Shown here piece after piece: positions 46,359-57,924 of a DNA stretch of 64,000 bases. The notes beneath the pieces were generated by a model, which did not search any database, was not told where the DNA came from, and was given only the letters and a program-made list of their open reading frames with translations. The stretch comes from Flammulina velutipes (Eukaryota > Basidiomycota > Agaricomycetes > Agaricales > Physalacriaceae), in the NCBI GenBank assembly GCA_011800155.1, contig CM022373.1, positions 1,798,001 through 1,862,000 of the forward strand, written 5' to 3'. A program made the position numbers and the translations under genes. Within the stretch, counting starts at the first letter, position 1. Every line of letters starts with the position of its first letter.

Positions 46359-49164
46359 AATTTCCTCGATATGGCTCACTTGTAATGCCAAGAGTTGAAT
46401 AAGACACTATGTGGCGTGTTGGATGGAGTAAAATCAAGAATAACAATGAGGATTGATTCCTGGCAGCGAGTAGACCCAAATAGTGCACATGAGAGCTCGA
46501 GGTAACCAGAGAAACGACATACGTATAATGCCAGGATGATAGGTGGTGTATGCGGGGCACAGCAATAGCATTCGTAAGTTGATTGTCATGTGAGTGCAGC
46601 GAGTTATCTGACATACCGTACGCGTATAGAGACAACTGCAACACCAAGCTTGTGGTGGACTCCAGACACGCCGAATGATTAATGAAGTGTCGAGTGAGTC
46701 TCCCCAGTCAGACCAAAAGCCTCGTTTTTGTTTCGGAATGGAGGCGAAAGGCAAAAAGAGGCTGTTGGCACAATTTTGATCGCGCCTTATGTCAGGCTAC
46801 CACCCCCAATTGGGACGATGACCGTCTTCTCCTTCTCCATCTCACAACAAGGACACCTATGATTCTGGACTCCTCACATTCTCATTAAACATGTCTACTT
46901 CAATGTTCAACATAGTTCTGTCTCCACCTACTTAGCCGTGCATAGTGTCCATTGGCCGCGCTCACAATAATCAAGGGTGCAATCCACAAACCCACAAAAA
47001 ATTGGAGGGAACGACGGCAACGACGAACGACTTCAGATCATTTCTGGTATGCTATTAGGCTGTGCTACGCGCACTGATAATCATATTTTTCAGTTGGATT
47101 CGTACCAGTTCAGATCTGAAGGCCCGACAAACTCCTCATTCATTTCTGGATGAACGAACACACTGTCTATGGAGGTCTTCGCAACCCGACTACCGTCTCG
47201 ATCAAGGACTACAAACCTCAATAGGACACAGACTCCAGGATGGTGTCCGTTGTTGACATCGAGAAGATGATCAAGAAATGATGGAGCCTTCATGAGTTGC
47301 ATACTACCGTATGCCTGTCGACGTACTCTGACTATCTCGAAACGCTCAGAAACGTCCTTCGTGCCCTTAAGCACATCTACACTCCAGCCTACCCCTCCGT
47401 GTCAGGCTCATTCTGCATCGCGATCGCCAACGACTCCAAGTTCAAGGCAACATTACCGTGACCTGACTCTGCTACTTCCTACCCTCTCTGGTACGCTTGG
47501 GACCGCTCGCAGGCTACACACGCGAATGCTCTGAACGATAGCGGCCTAGCCTTCCTCCTTCTATCGAGGCTTACTTATTCTGTTCCAACGAACAGGCCTC
47601 ATGATCTCCACATGTTCTGCTCCCTCCGCGTACTCCCAGAACAGCTCCCGTCATGCGAACATAATACCAGCACGCTCATAATTCCTCTCACAGTCACACT
47701 TCGATTTTCCTTCCAGCCTTTGGTGTCACAACACGCTTGTGCCTCGTATCTCACTTCGTCCACCAGCACTGCTTTAGCGTGTTCAAATATGGATCACTTG
47801 AATTCCAGGAATCAACGGTGTCCATTCTGACTAAAGTCATATTCATTGCGCCTGCTGTCACTCCTTGGGATCACATCCAAAACCGAAGAAAGCGGGAGGA
47901 TACAGTATCGGAATAGCGCGGGTTATATATAGCTACATTTCTATGACAAGAGAGAATGCCGACAGATGAACGCCGTACTAGTAAGGGTATCCTAACAGCT
48001 GCTGAACGTTGAGGCCATCACTACTACTAGTACTGGAGGCGGTGTGTTTAGGTCATGAAAGCCAAAGGGAGGCCTTGTTGGCCTTGTCCGAGTGGGTTGT
48101 TACGACATCAACGCAACTGTAGGAGCAAGATGCAATGCCGGAGCATTTCCCAGGTAGGCGTACAGACAATGGCATATGATTGCAGTCACCGATTGCAGTC
48201 CTCAAAGGGGAGCAAATTCTGTGGCGTTTAATGACAACTTGAAGAACCCGCGGGGAGATCTATACTTAGATCTCCAGGTAACGATCCCATGGTGATCATG
48301 GTAGTACCGAAGATTTGAGACGGAGAAAATATCCAGAGAAAGGCTATGCAATTGCAAGTACATGCATACCCACTTTTATCATCGTTAGAATCCAGTAGTA
48401 GGATGACAGGATTGCATGATCAGGATTTGCTTTGAAGAGACTAGAGCAAGCTATAAGCACAGTGAAGTATCTGATGGTCGCCAACATGGTACTAGTAGCA
48501 TCGGCGATGTTGTCTGAGTGATCCTGGAGCGATCTATTGTGAGGGTCAGACGTTGGAGCCAAGCACGGTCGTCAGTGGTGGCGTTGGCCTTCAAGCTTCA
48601 GGATGCACCACTACAATGTACATTTGCTTGCTTGGGTCCTTAGATCTGGTAGCCTGTCAGCACTCTGGCTAGATATATTAATGTGGCAACTGACCCGGAG
48701 GGCGGGAAAGGAGTGTTTGTGGTGATGTTGCGAGGCCAGGACGGGGGTATGAGTTTCCATACAAAGTTTGTATTGGTTTCCCTTGTCAGTACGAGTGAAT
48801 TCAGTATATAATTTAGGCCTTTATATCCAAGCAAACCATTGATCCAAGTGCTCGTTGTGTCCACTTAAGACTTGAGGCTGAGTAGATCGTATCTGTAATT
48901 TCCCACACTTTTCTTGATTGGCGCGCATGTATTTGGAACTCACGAGGCCAGTCAGCTACCTGTCTCTACTGACAACTTATACCTATGTAGATCGTACATC
49001 CAAGATAAGGATCAACACATAGCCTTTTTCTCAGATTCAGCTACGCCGCCTAGGCCGTTTTGAGACCGTATTAGTGTGTTGCACGTAGTATTTAATTATC
49101 ATCCCGAAGTTAGAATTCGTTAAATCTCAGGACCCAGCCGGACTGTGTTCTCCTCCCGCATATC
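46359..49164. other. Intergenic region, duplicated flanks and a possible gene relic
   Basis: The 3' flank of copy 1 (about 46,360-46,530) resembles the flanks of copies 2 and 3. A stretch at about 46,975-47,093 resembles the leader and 5' UTR intron of the F-box gene at 54.4 kb, but no F-box frame follows. 47,290-47,830 has short protein-like frames on plus (LETLRNVLRALKHIYTPAYP) that break. 47,930-49,164 is the duplicated upstream flank of copy 2. Confidence 0.5.
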
Positions 49165-50418
49165 ATGTTGTCCAACATCGCGCGCTTTAACGCATTGTTA
49201 GCATTGCTTGCCGCACTTTCGCTTCATTTAGCAAGCGCACAGTACGTCTCCTTAGCTCATCTAAAAAATCATCCCGCTAGATTCCCCTAGCCCGTTTGAC
49301 AAGGATGTTCCTTCCGTCATACTAGAACACGCTTCAAATGTGTCTGCCAGGGGTGAAGGCAGCGATCTACCTGTATATCAGGAAGCATCGACCGAAGAGC
49401 TGCCTGGGTACACCGAAGAACCACCTGAGGGTAAACCACCCGAGTACGTGGCGGGAGCGGGTCCGGGGAAACTACCATTGAACTCGCTGCATCTCGACGA
49501 GGAAAACATGACGGTGACCGTCAATAAGAAAATGTATCGTATTGCTTTCAACCCCGTGGAGTTAGGTGTACCCGACCCGGACGGACTTAGCAGAAAGTAC
49601 TACATCATTGACGACAACCCAGAAACTGGCGACGAGCCAGTCAAAATGGCCATTCTCAAAATGGTCGACCTGCTCAAGGCAAAGAAGCTTGATAGTGAAA
49701 TCCCGAGTATTTTGCAGAATGAGGGCTATTATTGGGGAAAGGTAAGCTTTGTCTGCCATGGTGATTGTCAGACGCTCAGATGAATCTCAGTTCAGATATT
49801 TTATGTGGCACAAGACCATAAAACACCACGACAAGCACAAGAGACTAGCAAAGTGGGAATACCGCGTCGTGTATATTCCGCTTAGAAACGGTTTGGACTT
49901 GAACGAGGTTGAAGAGACGGAGGATGGTGGATATGAAAACATGATAACTGAGCTGAAGTATGTCCATGAATGGGCCATAGAACAAGAATGGACACCGGAA
50001 AATGTCAAAGGAAAGTTGGCTCAATGCAAAGCCACAGCGATGAGTGCACACGAAGGATTTGCATCGAGGGGATTTGGGTACGTCCTTTCAGTCGGCGAGA
50101 AATGTTACAGCGGTCCTAACAGTGGACAGGATAACCAGTACCAGTCTGAAAGTGTGGGTGACGGATGCAAATTGTCGGTATTGGATACCAAATCAGATAG
50201 ATCTGAGCTACAAGTACATAAACCCCAGAAGCAAGTCATTCATAAATGCAAGAGGCGCAAAGGAACTCAAGGACAGTAAAGCAAGGGAGAAATACTTGAG
50301 GGAGGTGAATCTCAGAATGAAGGAGGTATTCACGGAAGAATCTCTGGCTGTGCAAGGAACGGCGTACATCGCTATGGAGAAGGACATCTCTAGAGGGAAA
50401 CTAGATGGTTACATATAG
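49165..50418 (+). CDS. Secreted PPEY-motif protein, copy 2
   Basis: Same four-exon structure as copy 1: 49165-49241, 49291-49741, 49791-50077 and 50130-50418. The signal peptide MLSNIARFNALLALLAALSL, the acidic PY stretch (LPVYQEASTEELPGYTEEPP, KPPEYVA) and the domain (RKYYIIDDNPETGDEPVKMA, NEGYYWGK, KWEYRVVYIPLRNGLDLNEV, KYVHEWAIEQEWTPENVKGK, VWVTDANCRYWIPNQIDLSY) align with copy 1 throughout. Unlike copy 1, its second intron contains a stop and its third is not a multiple of three, so splicing is needed. It ends KLDGYI. Function unknown. A PPxY-type motif in a secreted or vacuole-bound protein could recruit WW-domain ligases if the protein is cytosolic; that is speculation. Confidence 0.78.
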
Positions 50419-51002
50419 CATGGGATTCCAGGCATCGATTGGAATACGAAGACTTTGACGAATCATTGTATGGCGATGGCAAATCAAGCACATCTAGCGT
50501 GTAGATAGCACAAGAGGTATAAGAGCTTGAGGTAACCAGCGACATGTAGAGGTGGTGGTAACAAGAGGTGGCAGATCTCTGGATCTCGGACCTCGATCAA
50601 GCCACGCGAGAACTCCACGGCAGTCACTGCGATCAATTCAATCATATGTGGCGCAGCGAGGGTAAAATCGATAATGCAGTTTGTGCAGCATTATGAAATG
50701 TACGCTTTCTCTTATAAAGAGGTTTCAAATATTTCCAAGGTTGGAATGGAAAGTCAGAGACCGTGACACGACGGAATCGACAGAAGCACATCATTTATTT
50801 CAAAAATCAACGTTTAAAGCGTCGAAGTACATCAGTGGTCACGTACCATTGGTTTATAGAGCCAAGCCAAGCTGAACGACCTCAGAGACAGGACTCGATG
50901 GCAACGCGCCACGACGTACGTTGAGGTCACAGCACATGACTGAGCTATTGCCGTTCAGCGTGCCGAAAGCTGTGTTTTCCTTTTCGAGGGGGGGGTATCG
51001 TG
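50419..51002. other. 3' flank of copy 2 and left flank of the protease-like gene
   Basis: The first 150 bp resemble the flanks of copies 1 and 3. About 50,880-51,002 leads into the GC-rich gene and holds a run of G's (50,988-50,995) where a frame change would join an upstream Met (MTELLPFSVPKAVFSFSRGG) to the gene. Confidence 0.45.
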
Positions 51003-53046
51003 GGAACATGGTCCAAGATCCAGAGATCTGCCACCTCTTGTCCTCTAGCGCCTTTGGCCATCAGACTGCCCTATTTAACGAATGCTCTTTTTCCCCTCGC
51101 TGTCGAGACGAAGGTGGACCTTGCCTTCCTCGCAGACTGCGTCAAAGCCTCCGATCTAAAGGTCTCTTCGCACACGTGGTTTGCGTCTCCCGACGACACT
51201 GTCGCCTCCGTCGACTCGCTTCCTCCCTCGCCTACCACCACTCTGGCCTCGGCCACCGTTCATACCACCCTCAAGTCTCCTGTCATGGCCAGCAACGAGC
51301 GCCTCAAGCAGATCCTCGCCGCGTACCCAGCCGCCATCACCGACTTGTTCGGTTCTGGGACGCTGTGTCTTTTCAAAAGTGGCCCACCATGGCCCGTTGC
51401 TCAGGGCCAGGCGTCGAACCTTGTCCGCGCCGCCCGTCCCATCTATGATGTGGACAAGGCGGAGACTTGGCTCGAAACCGCGAAGCTCATCGTTAAGCGT
51501 CTCGACGCGCTCGAACTAAAGATGCAGTTGACCGCCGTCGACCCTCTCGCCTACGCAAACACCGGCGATGAGGAATTAATCTGCGACTTTGTGGTCGTCA
51601 TCAGCGTCCAACCAAACTCGCTTGCCCAGGGAGATGCTGCTGGGATCGTTGCTCCTACCGTCCTTTCCGTTCTCATGGTGAGTTTTGGATTCTGTGCGTG
51701 TGGGTGTTGGATAATCATTGTTGTTCGCATTCTAGCAACGTGGGTTCTCCAACGCTCAGGTAGCCGTTGTCGAGGCCGACCATCGCCGCCAGGCCAAGTT
51801 CATGCCCTTCGACCCGAATAACGAGTTGGAGAGCACTGCCATCCTCCGGAAGCCCTTTACCTTTACGCCCGGCCTCTCCATCGCCCCTCACGCTACGCCT
51901 TACTACGAGGGCACGGGCGGCGTCTTCCTGCGTCTCAGCACCGACGATAACGACAAGCGCGTCTATCTTCTTACTTGCGCCCACGTTGCTAGGCCTCCGG
52001 TCCAGTTTGAGAACGTGGCGTATACGCTCAAGAACACGAGCCAGCCTCTCGAAAAATTCGTTCTCCACGGCACCGAGTCCTGCAGCGACGCGATCGGCAA
52101 CATCATGAAGCTCATCGGCGACGAGACCAAGAGGATTGCCGCCTGGCAGTCGTCCCTCGACAGGGTCCCGGCGTATGCTCAGGGTGAGCCGGCTTCTCGG
52201 ACCAACCGACGCGCCGAGCTCGCCGGCTTCATCGATGCCGCCAAGACGAGGATGACGGCCGCCAACGAGCTCCACGACGCTATCACCAAGAATTACACCT
52301 TCCTCGACTCCCGCATCTTTGGACACCTCTATCATTGCGCCAAGATCGAGGTCGGAGGCGACGGTTACACGTACGATTGGGCCCTGATCGAGGTCCATAA
52401 GGACAGGCTGGAGGCCGGCTTGTTCCAAGGTAACAAGCTCTACGTCGGTGCGTCGCAGTCTCTTGATCTTTCCCCTTTTCCCTTTGTCTTGTCCATCGCT
52501 GACGCCCCTTTGTATCCAACAGGTGGCAACATGACGGCGGTCGACTGGGAGAACTACATGTTCCCTCAACCTCACGACCGTCGGGACTTGCACGTCCCCG
52601 AGGACCTTCTTCTCCAAATCGAGGATTACGTTCGCGAGGACGACTTCCGCAGCCCCAGGAACCGCGACGTCAACGACGTAGATACCCTCCTCGCCGTCAA
52701 GAACGGACGTACCACCGGCACCACCTTTGGCCGCGTCAACGGTCTCGAGTCCATCAACCGTTATTACGAGGGTCACGACATCAGGTTCGACGCGACCGAG
52801 ATGATCATCCTCGGCTACGACATCAAGACGGGCAAGAACGATCGTTTCTCGGACGGAGGAGACTCTGGATCCGTAGTTGTCGACAGGCGCGGTCGCCTTA
52901 TTGGGCTCCTCACGGGCGGCAGAGGTCCAACCAACGCCACTGACAAGACCTACGTCACCCCCTACTACCGGCTCAAGAAGCAGATCGAGGCCAAGTTCAA
53001 CAACGCCCACCTCCTCCCCGCCAATTTTGACTTCCTTCTTGCCTGA
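51003..53046 (+). CDS. Trypsin-like serine protease-fold protein
   Basis: GC-rich gene with introns at 51677-51736 and about 52448-52524. The N-terminal 220 residues (VDLAFLADCVKASDLKVSSH, AETWLETAKLIVKRLDALEL) are not recognised. The C-terminal half has the chymotrypsin-fold triad in order: His in VYLLTCAHVARPP, Asp in YTYDWALIEVHKD, Ser in RFSDGGDSGSVVVDRRGRLI. It ends LPANFDFLLA. The triad is complete, so it may be an active peptidase; no signal peptide is seen. The start is uncertain: the frame is open from 51003 without ATG, the first in-frame Met is 51285 (MASNERLKQIL), and an upstream Met needs a one-base shift in a G run. Base composition differs from its neighbours. Confidence 0.75.
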
Positions 53047-53545
53047 ATTTACGTCCCTCATCCTTGCCCCCACCCCCACTGTCCTTTTCTCTCTCGATGC
53101 GCCTCCGTTTGCTTCTCCCATCTATGCATTCCCCCTCCCCTTCTTTGTCTAGTCTGTCTCTTTCTTTTCTCTCTTTCTCCCTGTTCGTGCTCGCCGTCGT
53201 CCTCTTCCGTTGTCGATCCCGACGTCTCGTCTCACCGTCAAGATTCGTCTCTACGCTTCCCTTCCGTCTGTTCCTTCATCGATACTGACGCCTGGAGATA
53301 GATTGTGGTACGCTTCGTTGGCTCCTGTCGCTCAACCTCGTCGCGACGCTCGCTCAGTATTTAATCGGTTGGTTGTCGATGGTGACGGCGGGGAGGCCTG
53401 GACTTGTCAGATCGTTGCCTAGGTTCGTTTCTCCGCTCTCTACTTACCCCGGTCGCACATTATGGCTAACACGGCCGATGTGTCTTCTGTCTGCAGGTAC
53501 CGAGTCGTGTGTGCTTCTCGTCTGCGGTATGTCTGTGTCTCGCCA
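53047..53545. other. Junction region between the protease-like gene and the third PPEY copy
   Basis: Pyrimidine-rich sequence after the protease stop, then a mixed stretch. Homology to PPEY copy 2 starts abruptly near 53,546 (at the HDKHKRLAKWEYR codons). Confidence 0.6.
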
Positions 53546-54137
53546 CGATAAGCACAAGAGACTGGCAAAGTGGGAATATCGCGTCGTGTATATTCCGCTT
53601 AGAAACGGTTTGGACTTGAACGAGGTTGAAGAGACGGAGGATGGTGGATATGAAAACATGATAACTGAGCTGAAGTATGTCCATGAATGGGCCATAGAAC
53701 AAGAGTGGACGCCGGAAAATGTCAAAGGAAAGTTGGCTCAATGCAAAGCGACAGCGATGAGTGCACACGAAGGATTTGCATCCAGGGGATTTGGGTACGT
53801 TCATTCAGTCGACGAGAGAATCGTTACAGCGGTCCTAACAGTGGGCAGGATAACCAGTACCAGTCTGAAAGCGTGGGTGACGGATGCAAATTGTCGGTTT
53901 TGGATACCAAATCAGATAGATCTGAGCTACAGGTACATAAACCCCAGAAGCAAGTCATTCATAAATTCAAGAGGGGCAAAGGAGCTCAAGGACAGTAAAG
54001 CAAAAGAGAAATACTTGAAGGAGGTGAAGCTCAGATTGAAGGAGGTGTTCACGGCAGAATATCTGGCAGAACAAGCAACCACGTTCGTCGATATGGAGAA
54101 CGACATATCCGAAGGGATGCTAGACGATTATACGTAG
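53546..54137 (+). pseudogene. Secreted PPEY-motif protein, copy 3, 5'-truncated
   Basis: Only the 3' half is present: DKHKRLAKWEYRVVYIPLRN through KYVHEWAIEQEWTPENVKGK, VWVTDANCRFW-like AWVTDANCRFWIPNQIDLSY and RGAKELKDSKAKEKYLKEVK to the stop. It is nearly identical at DNA level to copy 2 over the same interval. The signal peptide, PY segment and first third of the domain are missing. The frame is intact and continues upstream into unrelated sequence to a possible Met at 53373, so a chimeric protein of up to 254 residues is conceivable. The intron at the GFG site here is 54 nt without a stop. Called a pseudogene because the 5' part is lost. Confidence 0.65.
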
Positions 54138-54479
54138 CATGGGATTTTAGACATCGATTTGAATACAAAGACCTTAAGTAACGGATAACTGTATGGCGCC
54201 TTGAAGCGATAGTGAAATTAAGAGCAGAAGAAAAGAAGCAGGTTTAGGACTGCGTGTAGATAGCACAAGAGGTATAAGAGCTCGAGGTAACCAGCGACAT
54301 GTAGAGGAACGGTGGTGGTGGTGGTGGTAACAAAGAGAGGTAAAGTCTGTTACATAAGCAGGCATTGGTACACCTCAATCCACGAACACTTGCAACGACG
54401 GCGACGGCAAACGATTATACATTATTTCTGGTAAGCTATTAGGGTGTTTCACTTGCACTGATAATCATATTTCGCAGAG
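54138..54479. promoter_or_regulatory. 3' flank of copy 3 and promoter/5' UTR of the F-box gene
   Basis: Contains a (tgg)n-type simple repeat near 54,310-54,330 and a probable 5' UTR intron at 54431-54477 ending two bases before the F-box ATG. The region is duplicated near 46,975-47,093. Confidence 0.55.
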
Positions 54480-56318
54480 ATGATACCGCCATGTGAGACT
54501 ATTCCGACCTCGCAATACACGGCGTCGTACGCGAAGGACTCACCTTTCAACCATTTCCTGGCGACCAACAGCATTCCAAACGACACTGATATCCGCGAAA
54601 TAAAGGACTACCTCTCTGGACCATACAAGCGCAGCCGGGAGATCCAGCAGCGCGTCCATTCGCTCGTGGCGGAGCTCAACGGCCTCAAGCAGGAGCACAG
54701 CGATCTCGAAACGAAATATGCGCTCAAGCAGCATCGTTCTATCCTGTCTCCGCTGCGCAGCCTCCCAGCCGAGCTTCTGCAGGAGGTGTTTGTGCGCTGT
54801 ACACCAAAGCCGTGCATTATCTCGTCCAAGGAGCCTCCGATGCGCCTATCGCAGGTCTGCGCGCGCTGGCGACGAATAGCGCTGTCGACGCCCCAGCTCT
54901 GGTCGAACCTTCATATTGTCGTTCCCGGCCAGCACATCATGGCGGCCATCCAGCAGCTGCCACAGCGTCAGGTCGATTACGGCCGGTTCTGGTTCGGATT
55001 CTCAGAGTGGATGAAACGGACGGCGAGTCATCCACTCGTGCTGTCTATATTCTGTCGTTGGAGTGAACGAAGACCGGATCCGCCAGATTCAGAGGCCGAA
55101 TGCGAAACTGTGATTACATTGCGCCGTATGCTCGAGACGTACGCGCCTCGCTGTCAGAGCCTCAGCCTGATGATCACCCCCGTCCTGTCCAAGGCGCTGC
55201 TCGGCAACTTTCCATGCGAACATCTCCCTCTTTTGGAGACAATCTACATCGATTATGAGGTTCCCTTGAATGCGATGATGTTCGCCAATCCAAACGATCA
55301 TGAACCCCAGGCGGAAGCATTTCCTGTTCTTCGCAATGCCCCGCGACTCAAGCGGGTCTCCTTCACTGGCCACTCCATGCGCTACGCTCCCCCCGACATT
55401 AGAAACGACGTCCCGCTTCATCAGATCACACACCTCCAACTCCATTCTCTGCGCGGACTGTGCTCTTCCTCCGCTGAACTCATTATCATCCTTAGCAAAT
55501 GCCCCGAACTTGTATATTTCCGGCTCTGGCGACCCAATAGTCGCGCATCCGCTATCCCCCTCCCTCGAGCAGGTGAACCCGCCACTCGCATCGTCCTACC
55601 CAAATTGCGTACTCTGGAGATCCACCTCCATGGCCAACGCGCAGACGGAGTCAACCTCCCAGACTTTTTCGACTCTGTATCCATGCCCACCCTGGAGAAC
55701 CTCATAATTGGATCGACACCTTTCCGATCCCAGACCGCTATCACCGACAATTCTCTCATATTCCTCTACATCACTTGCCTCCGGGACCTTCTTTCTCAAA
55801 CCACTCCCCCGCTGCACAGCCTGTCTTTGCTGATGCCATCCTGCTGCATCAACGACTCCATTATGGAATGCCTGGATTCCCTCCCGCAACTACAAACCCT
55901 CGAATTCAAAGGGTATCCGTCCAAATACCAGTTCTATCAGATCGGAGATTTTACAACGGGAGGGGGAGAATACGTCTCTGCGCTTCTTGAGCATCTTACA
56001 GTGCGGCCGCCTCCGTCATCGGTGGTGTGCCCAAAGCTGGAGACGTTGACGTTCGAGGACCGGGATGGACTGTCTGCCGATACCCTCAAAGATATGTTCC
56101 GCTCGCGCACGGTCCCGCTGCCTGTACCTGGCATGAACGCGCTGCGTCGGGTGGAGTTCTCGACTAGCCGTCCAGCAGGGCATGAGGTGTGCAGCGTGGC
56201 GTCGGCGTTCCCAAATTTGCGCGTGGATATCACGCACTTGAAGAGGCATCCCGATATCTTATGGCATCACAGCCAACACACGGGGCGAGGTCTGGTGGAT
56301 ATCATGCCAGGTTCTTAG
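54480..56318 (+). CDS. F-box protein with leucine-rich C-terminus
   Basis: A single 612-residue exon. Residues about 50-85 form a coiled coil (EIQQRVHSLVAELNGLKQEH). The F-box follows (ILSPLRSLPAELLQEVFVRC ... MRLSQVCARWRRIALSTPQL-WSNLHI). The rest has leucine-rich irregular repeats (HLPLLETIYIDYE, NAPRLKRVSFTGHSMRY, LPKLRTLEIHLHGQRADGVN, MPTLENLIIGSTPFRSQ, LPQLQTLEFKGYPS). This is the layout of the large F-box families of mushroom-forming fungi, presumed substrate adaptors of SCF ubiquitin ligases. The substrate is unknown. ATG 54480 follows a likely 5' UTR intron. Confidence 0.9.
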   Translation: MIPPCETIPTSQYTASYAKDSPFNHFLATNSIPNDTDIREIKDYLSGPYKRSREIQQRVHSLVAELNGLKQEHSDLETKYALKQHRSILSPLRSLPAELLQEVFVRCTPKPCIISSKEPPMRLSQVCARWRRIALSTPQLWSNLHIVVPGQHIMAAIQQLPQRQVDYGRFWFGFSEWMKRTASHPLVLSIFCRWSERRPDPPDSEAECETVITLRRMLETYAPRCQSLSLMITPVLSKALLGNFPCEHLPLLETIYIDYEVPLNAMMFANPNDHEPQAEAFPVLRNAPRLKRVSFTGHSMRYAPPDIRNDVPLHQITHLQLHSLRGLCSSSAELIIILSKCPELVYFRLWRPNSRASAIPLPRAGEPATRIVLPKLRTLEIHLHGQRADGVNLPDFFDSVSMPTLENLIIGSTPFRSQTAITDNSLIFLYITCLRDLLSQTTPPLHSLSLLMPSCCINDSIMECLDSLPQLQTLEFKGYPSKYQFYQIGDFTTGGGEYVSALLEHLTVRPPPSSVVCPKLETLTFEDRDGLSADTLKDMFRSRTVPLPVPGMNALRRVEFSTSRPAGHEVCSVASAFPNLRVDITHLKRHPDILWHHSQHTGRGLVDIMPGS

Positions 56319-56617
56319 CTACAACATTACTCACCATCTGTATTTATCTAAGACGCGGAATATCAATCTATATGCTTCGAATGGGCATCCGAGTAGCTCC
56401 CGAACGTGATTGCCTGTACACATGTTGATACTGATTTACGGTGGCGTCTATATTCGTAGCGCTCTATTCTCGTACAACCTATACTTACCGAGAACGAGAA
56501 CGAAAACGAACAAAAATAGTTCTGGTCATAAATTACAGGCATTAATGATTCTATGCAAGGTATGTATAGCGCTACAATAAGTGGTGAATGTCAATAAATA
56601 GAAGTATTTCTAGTGCG
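56319..56617. other. Convergent spacer, F-box / COQ1
   Basis: 299 bp between stops of opposite genes; AT-rich, with no gene seen. Confidence 0.4.
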
Positions 56618-57924
56618 TCATGACTTGCGCTTTATTACGCGCTCCGTTAGTGCCGCAAGTGCGGCTTTTGCATCGGTATCTGGTAGAGGATCAAGAACGC
56701 TTTTAGCCTGGTTGGCATATGCCACCGCAAGCGTCCTGGTGCGTTCAACGCCGGAGGAGTGTCGGACGAGTTCGCGAGCCTTGTGAAAAATGTCAGAATA
56801 AAGCCACAATGAGGAGTGAAGAAATGTTACCCTCTCAACGTCCCCGGGGAGCTTGAACTTTCGCTCGATGAGGGGACCAATCTCCGGATACTCTTCCCAT
56901 GCAAACAAAGCAGGCCCAGTGGCCAAACCCAGCTGCAAATCTGCGCCACCAGGCTTACCTAGCGTTGCTTCCCCCGACTCATAGTCCAGGATGTCGTCAA
57001 CAAGCTTTGGAAATGACAGGTTAGCTGGTTATTAGCCAATAGAGCGCTGCTCAAATACCTGAAATGCGATGCCTAAATTGCGACCGTACGCATATGCAAC
57101 TTCGCTGTATATTTGCCCCTCTTGACAGCCTCCCAATACGACAGATCCTCTAGCGCCTTTGGCCATCAAACTGGCGGTTTTCATGTAGGTCTTTTGGAGG
57201 TAAACACGCCATGCGCGCGCTGGAGCTGGTGCGGCTTGCATCTGGAGAATCTCGCCCTCCACTAGGTTGGACATGATGCTTGCGATGAGCTCGACGACTT
57301 GGGGATCGCCCAGACGTGCTAGAGCAGCACTGGCGCGGCCTAAAATGAAGTTACCACCGAGGACAGACAGATTAGTGCCGTATGCCTCTGGGGCCGATGC
57401 AGCGCCGCGTCGGAGGGGGGACTGGTCGATAACGTCGTCGTGCAAGAGGGAGGCGGCATGTATCATCTCGACTATTTGTGCTAGGCGTCGTTGAGTCGGG
57501 AGGATATCCGTGTCGGCAAGAAGGGACGCGTTGGCGGATGGATGAGTACGGGGTGGCGTCACTGAGGGCCAGTCTTGGGAGAATGGGGAGGTTTTGGTTG
57601 GCAGAGATGGATTGTAGTCGACGAGAACGTCCGGCCGGGAGAGGGGTTGGTCGAGGTCGGTATTAGCCTTGGAACGCTTGCTGTCCCAGCCGTTGCCCAG
57701 GCCATTAGTGGCTTTGGCGAAGAGAAGGACGATGAGGGGGCGCAGTTGCTTGGATGGCTGTTTAAAGTAGTATTTTGCGATTTGGTCAAGGTTTTGGTTT
57801 GACGAGCTTAGCAGGTCGAATAGAGCGCCTCTGACTTGGGCGAGAGGTTCTGCGACCAGCTTGAATGGATCTGCTTGCGGCCGAGAACCATGAAGGTAAC
57901 GGCAGTGGGATGACTTGTGGACAT
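56618..57924 (-). CDS. COQ1: Polyprenyl diphosphate synthase for ubiquinone (Coq1)
   Basis: Trans-prenyltransferase that builds the ubiquinone side chain in mitochondria. Seen: PFKLVAEPLAQVRGALFDLL, YYFKQPSKQLRPLIVLLFAK, the first Asp-rich motif in AASLLHDDVIDQSPLRRGA (DDVID at 57425-57439), NLVEGEILQMQ, YLQKTYMKTASLMAKGARG, the second motif LVDDILDYESGEATLGKPGG, and KARELVRHSS to KRKS at the stop (56618-56620). Both DDxxD motifs are intact. The 5' end is not settled: the catalytic frame has no ATG upstream. The model here starts at 57924 (MST) and needs a 41-nt intron to join DPFK; a more distal first exon is possible. Confidence 0.87.

Noticed and set aside
51715..53121. 468-codon minus-strand frame
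   Set aside because: It mirrors the GC-rich protease-like gene, whose plus-strand frame has a full catalytic triad and proper introns. The minus frame is a compositional shadow.
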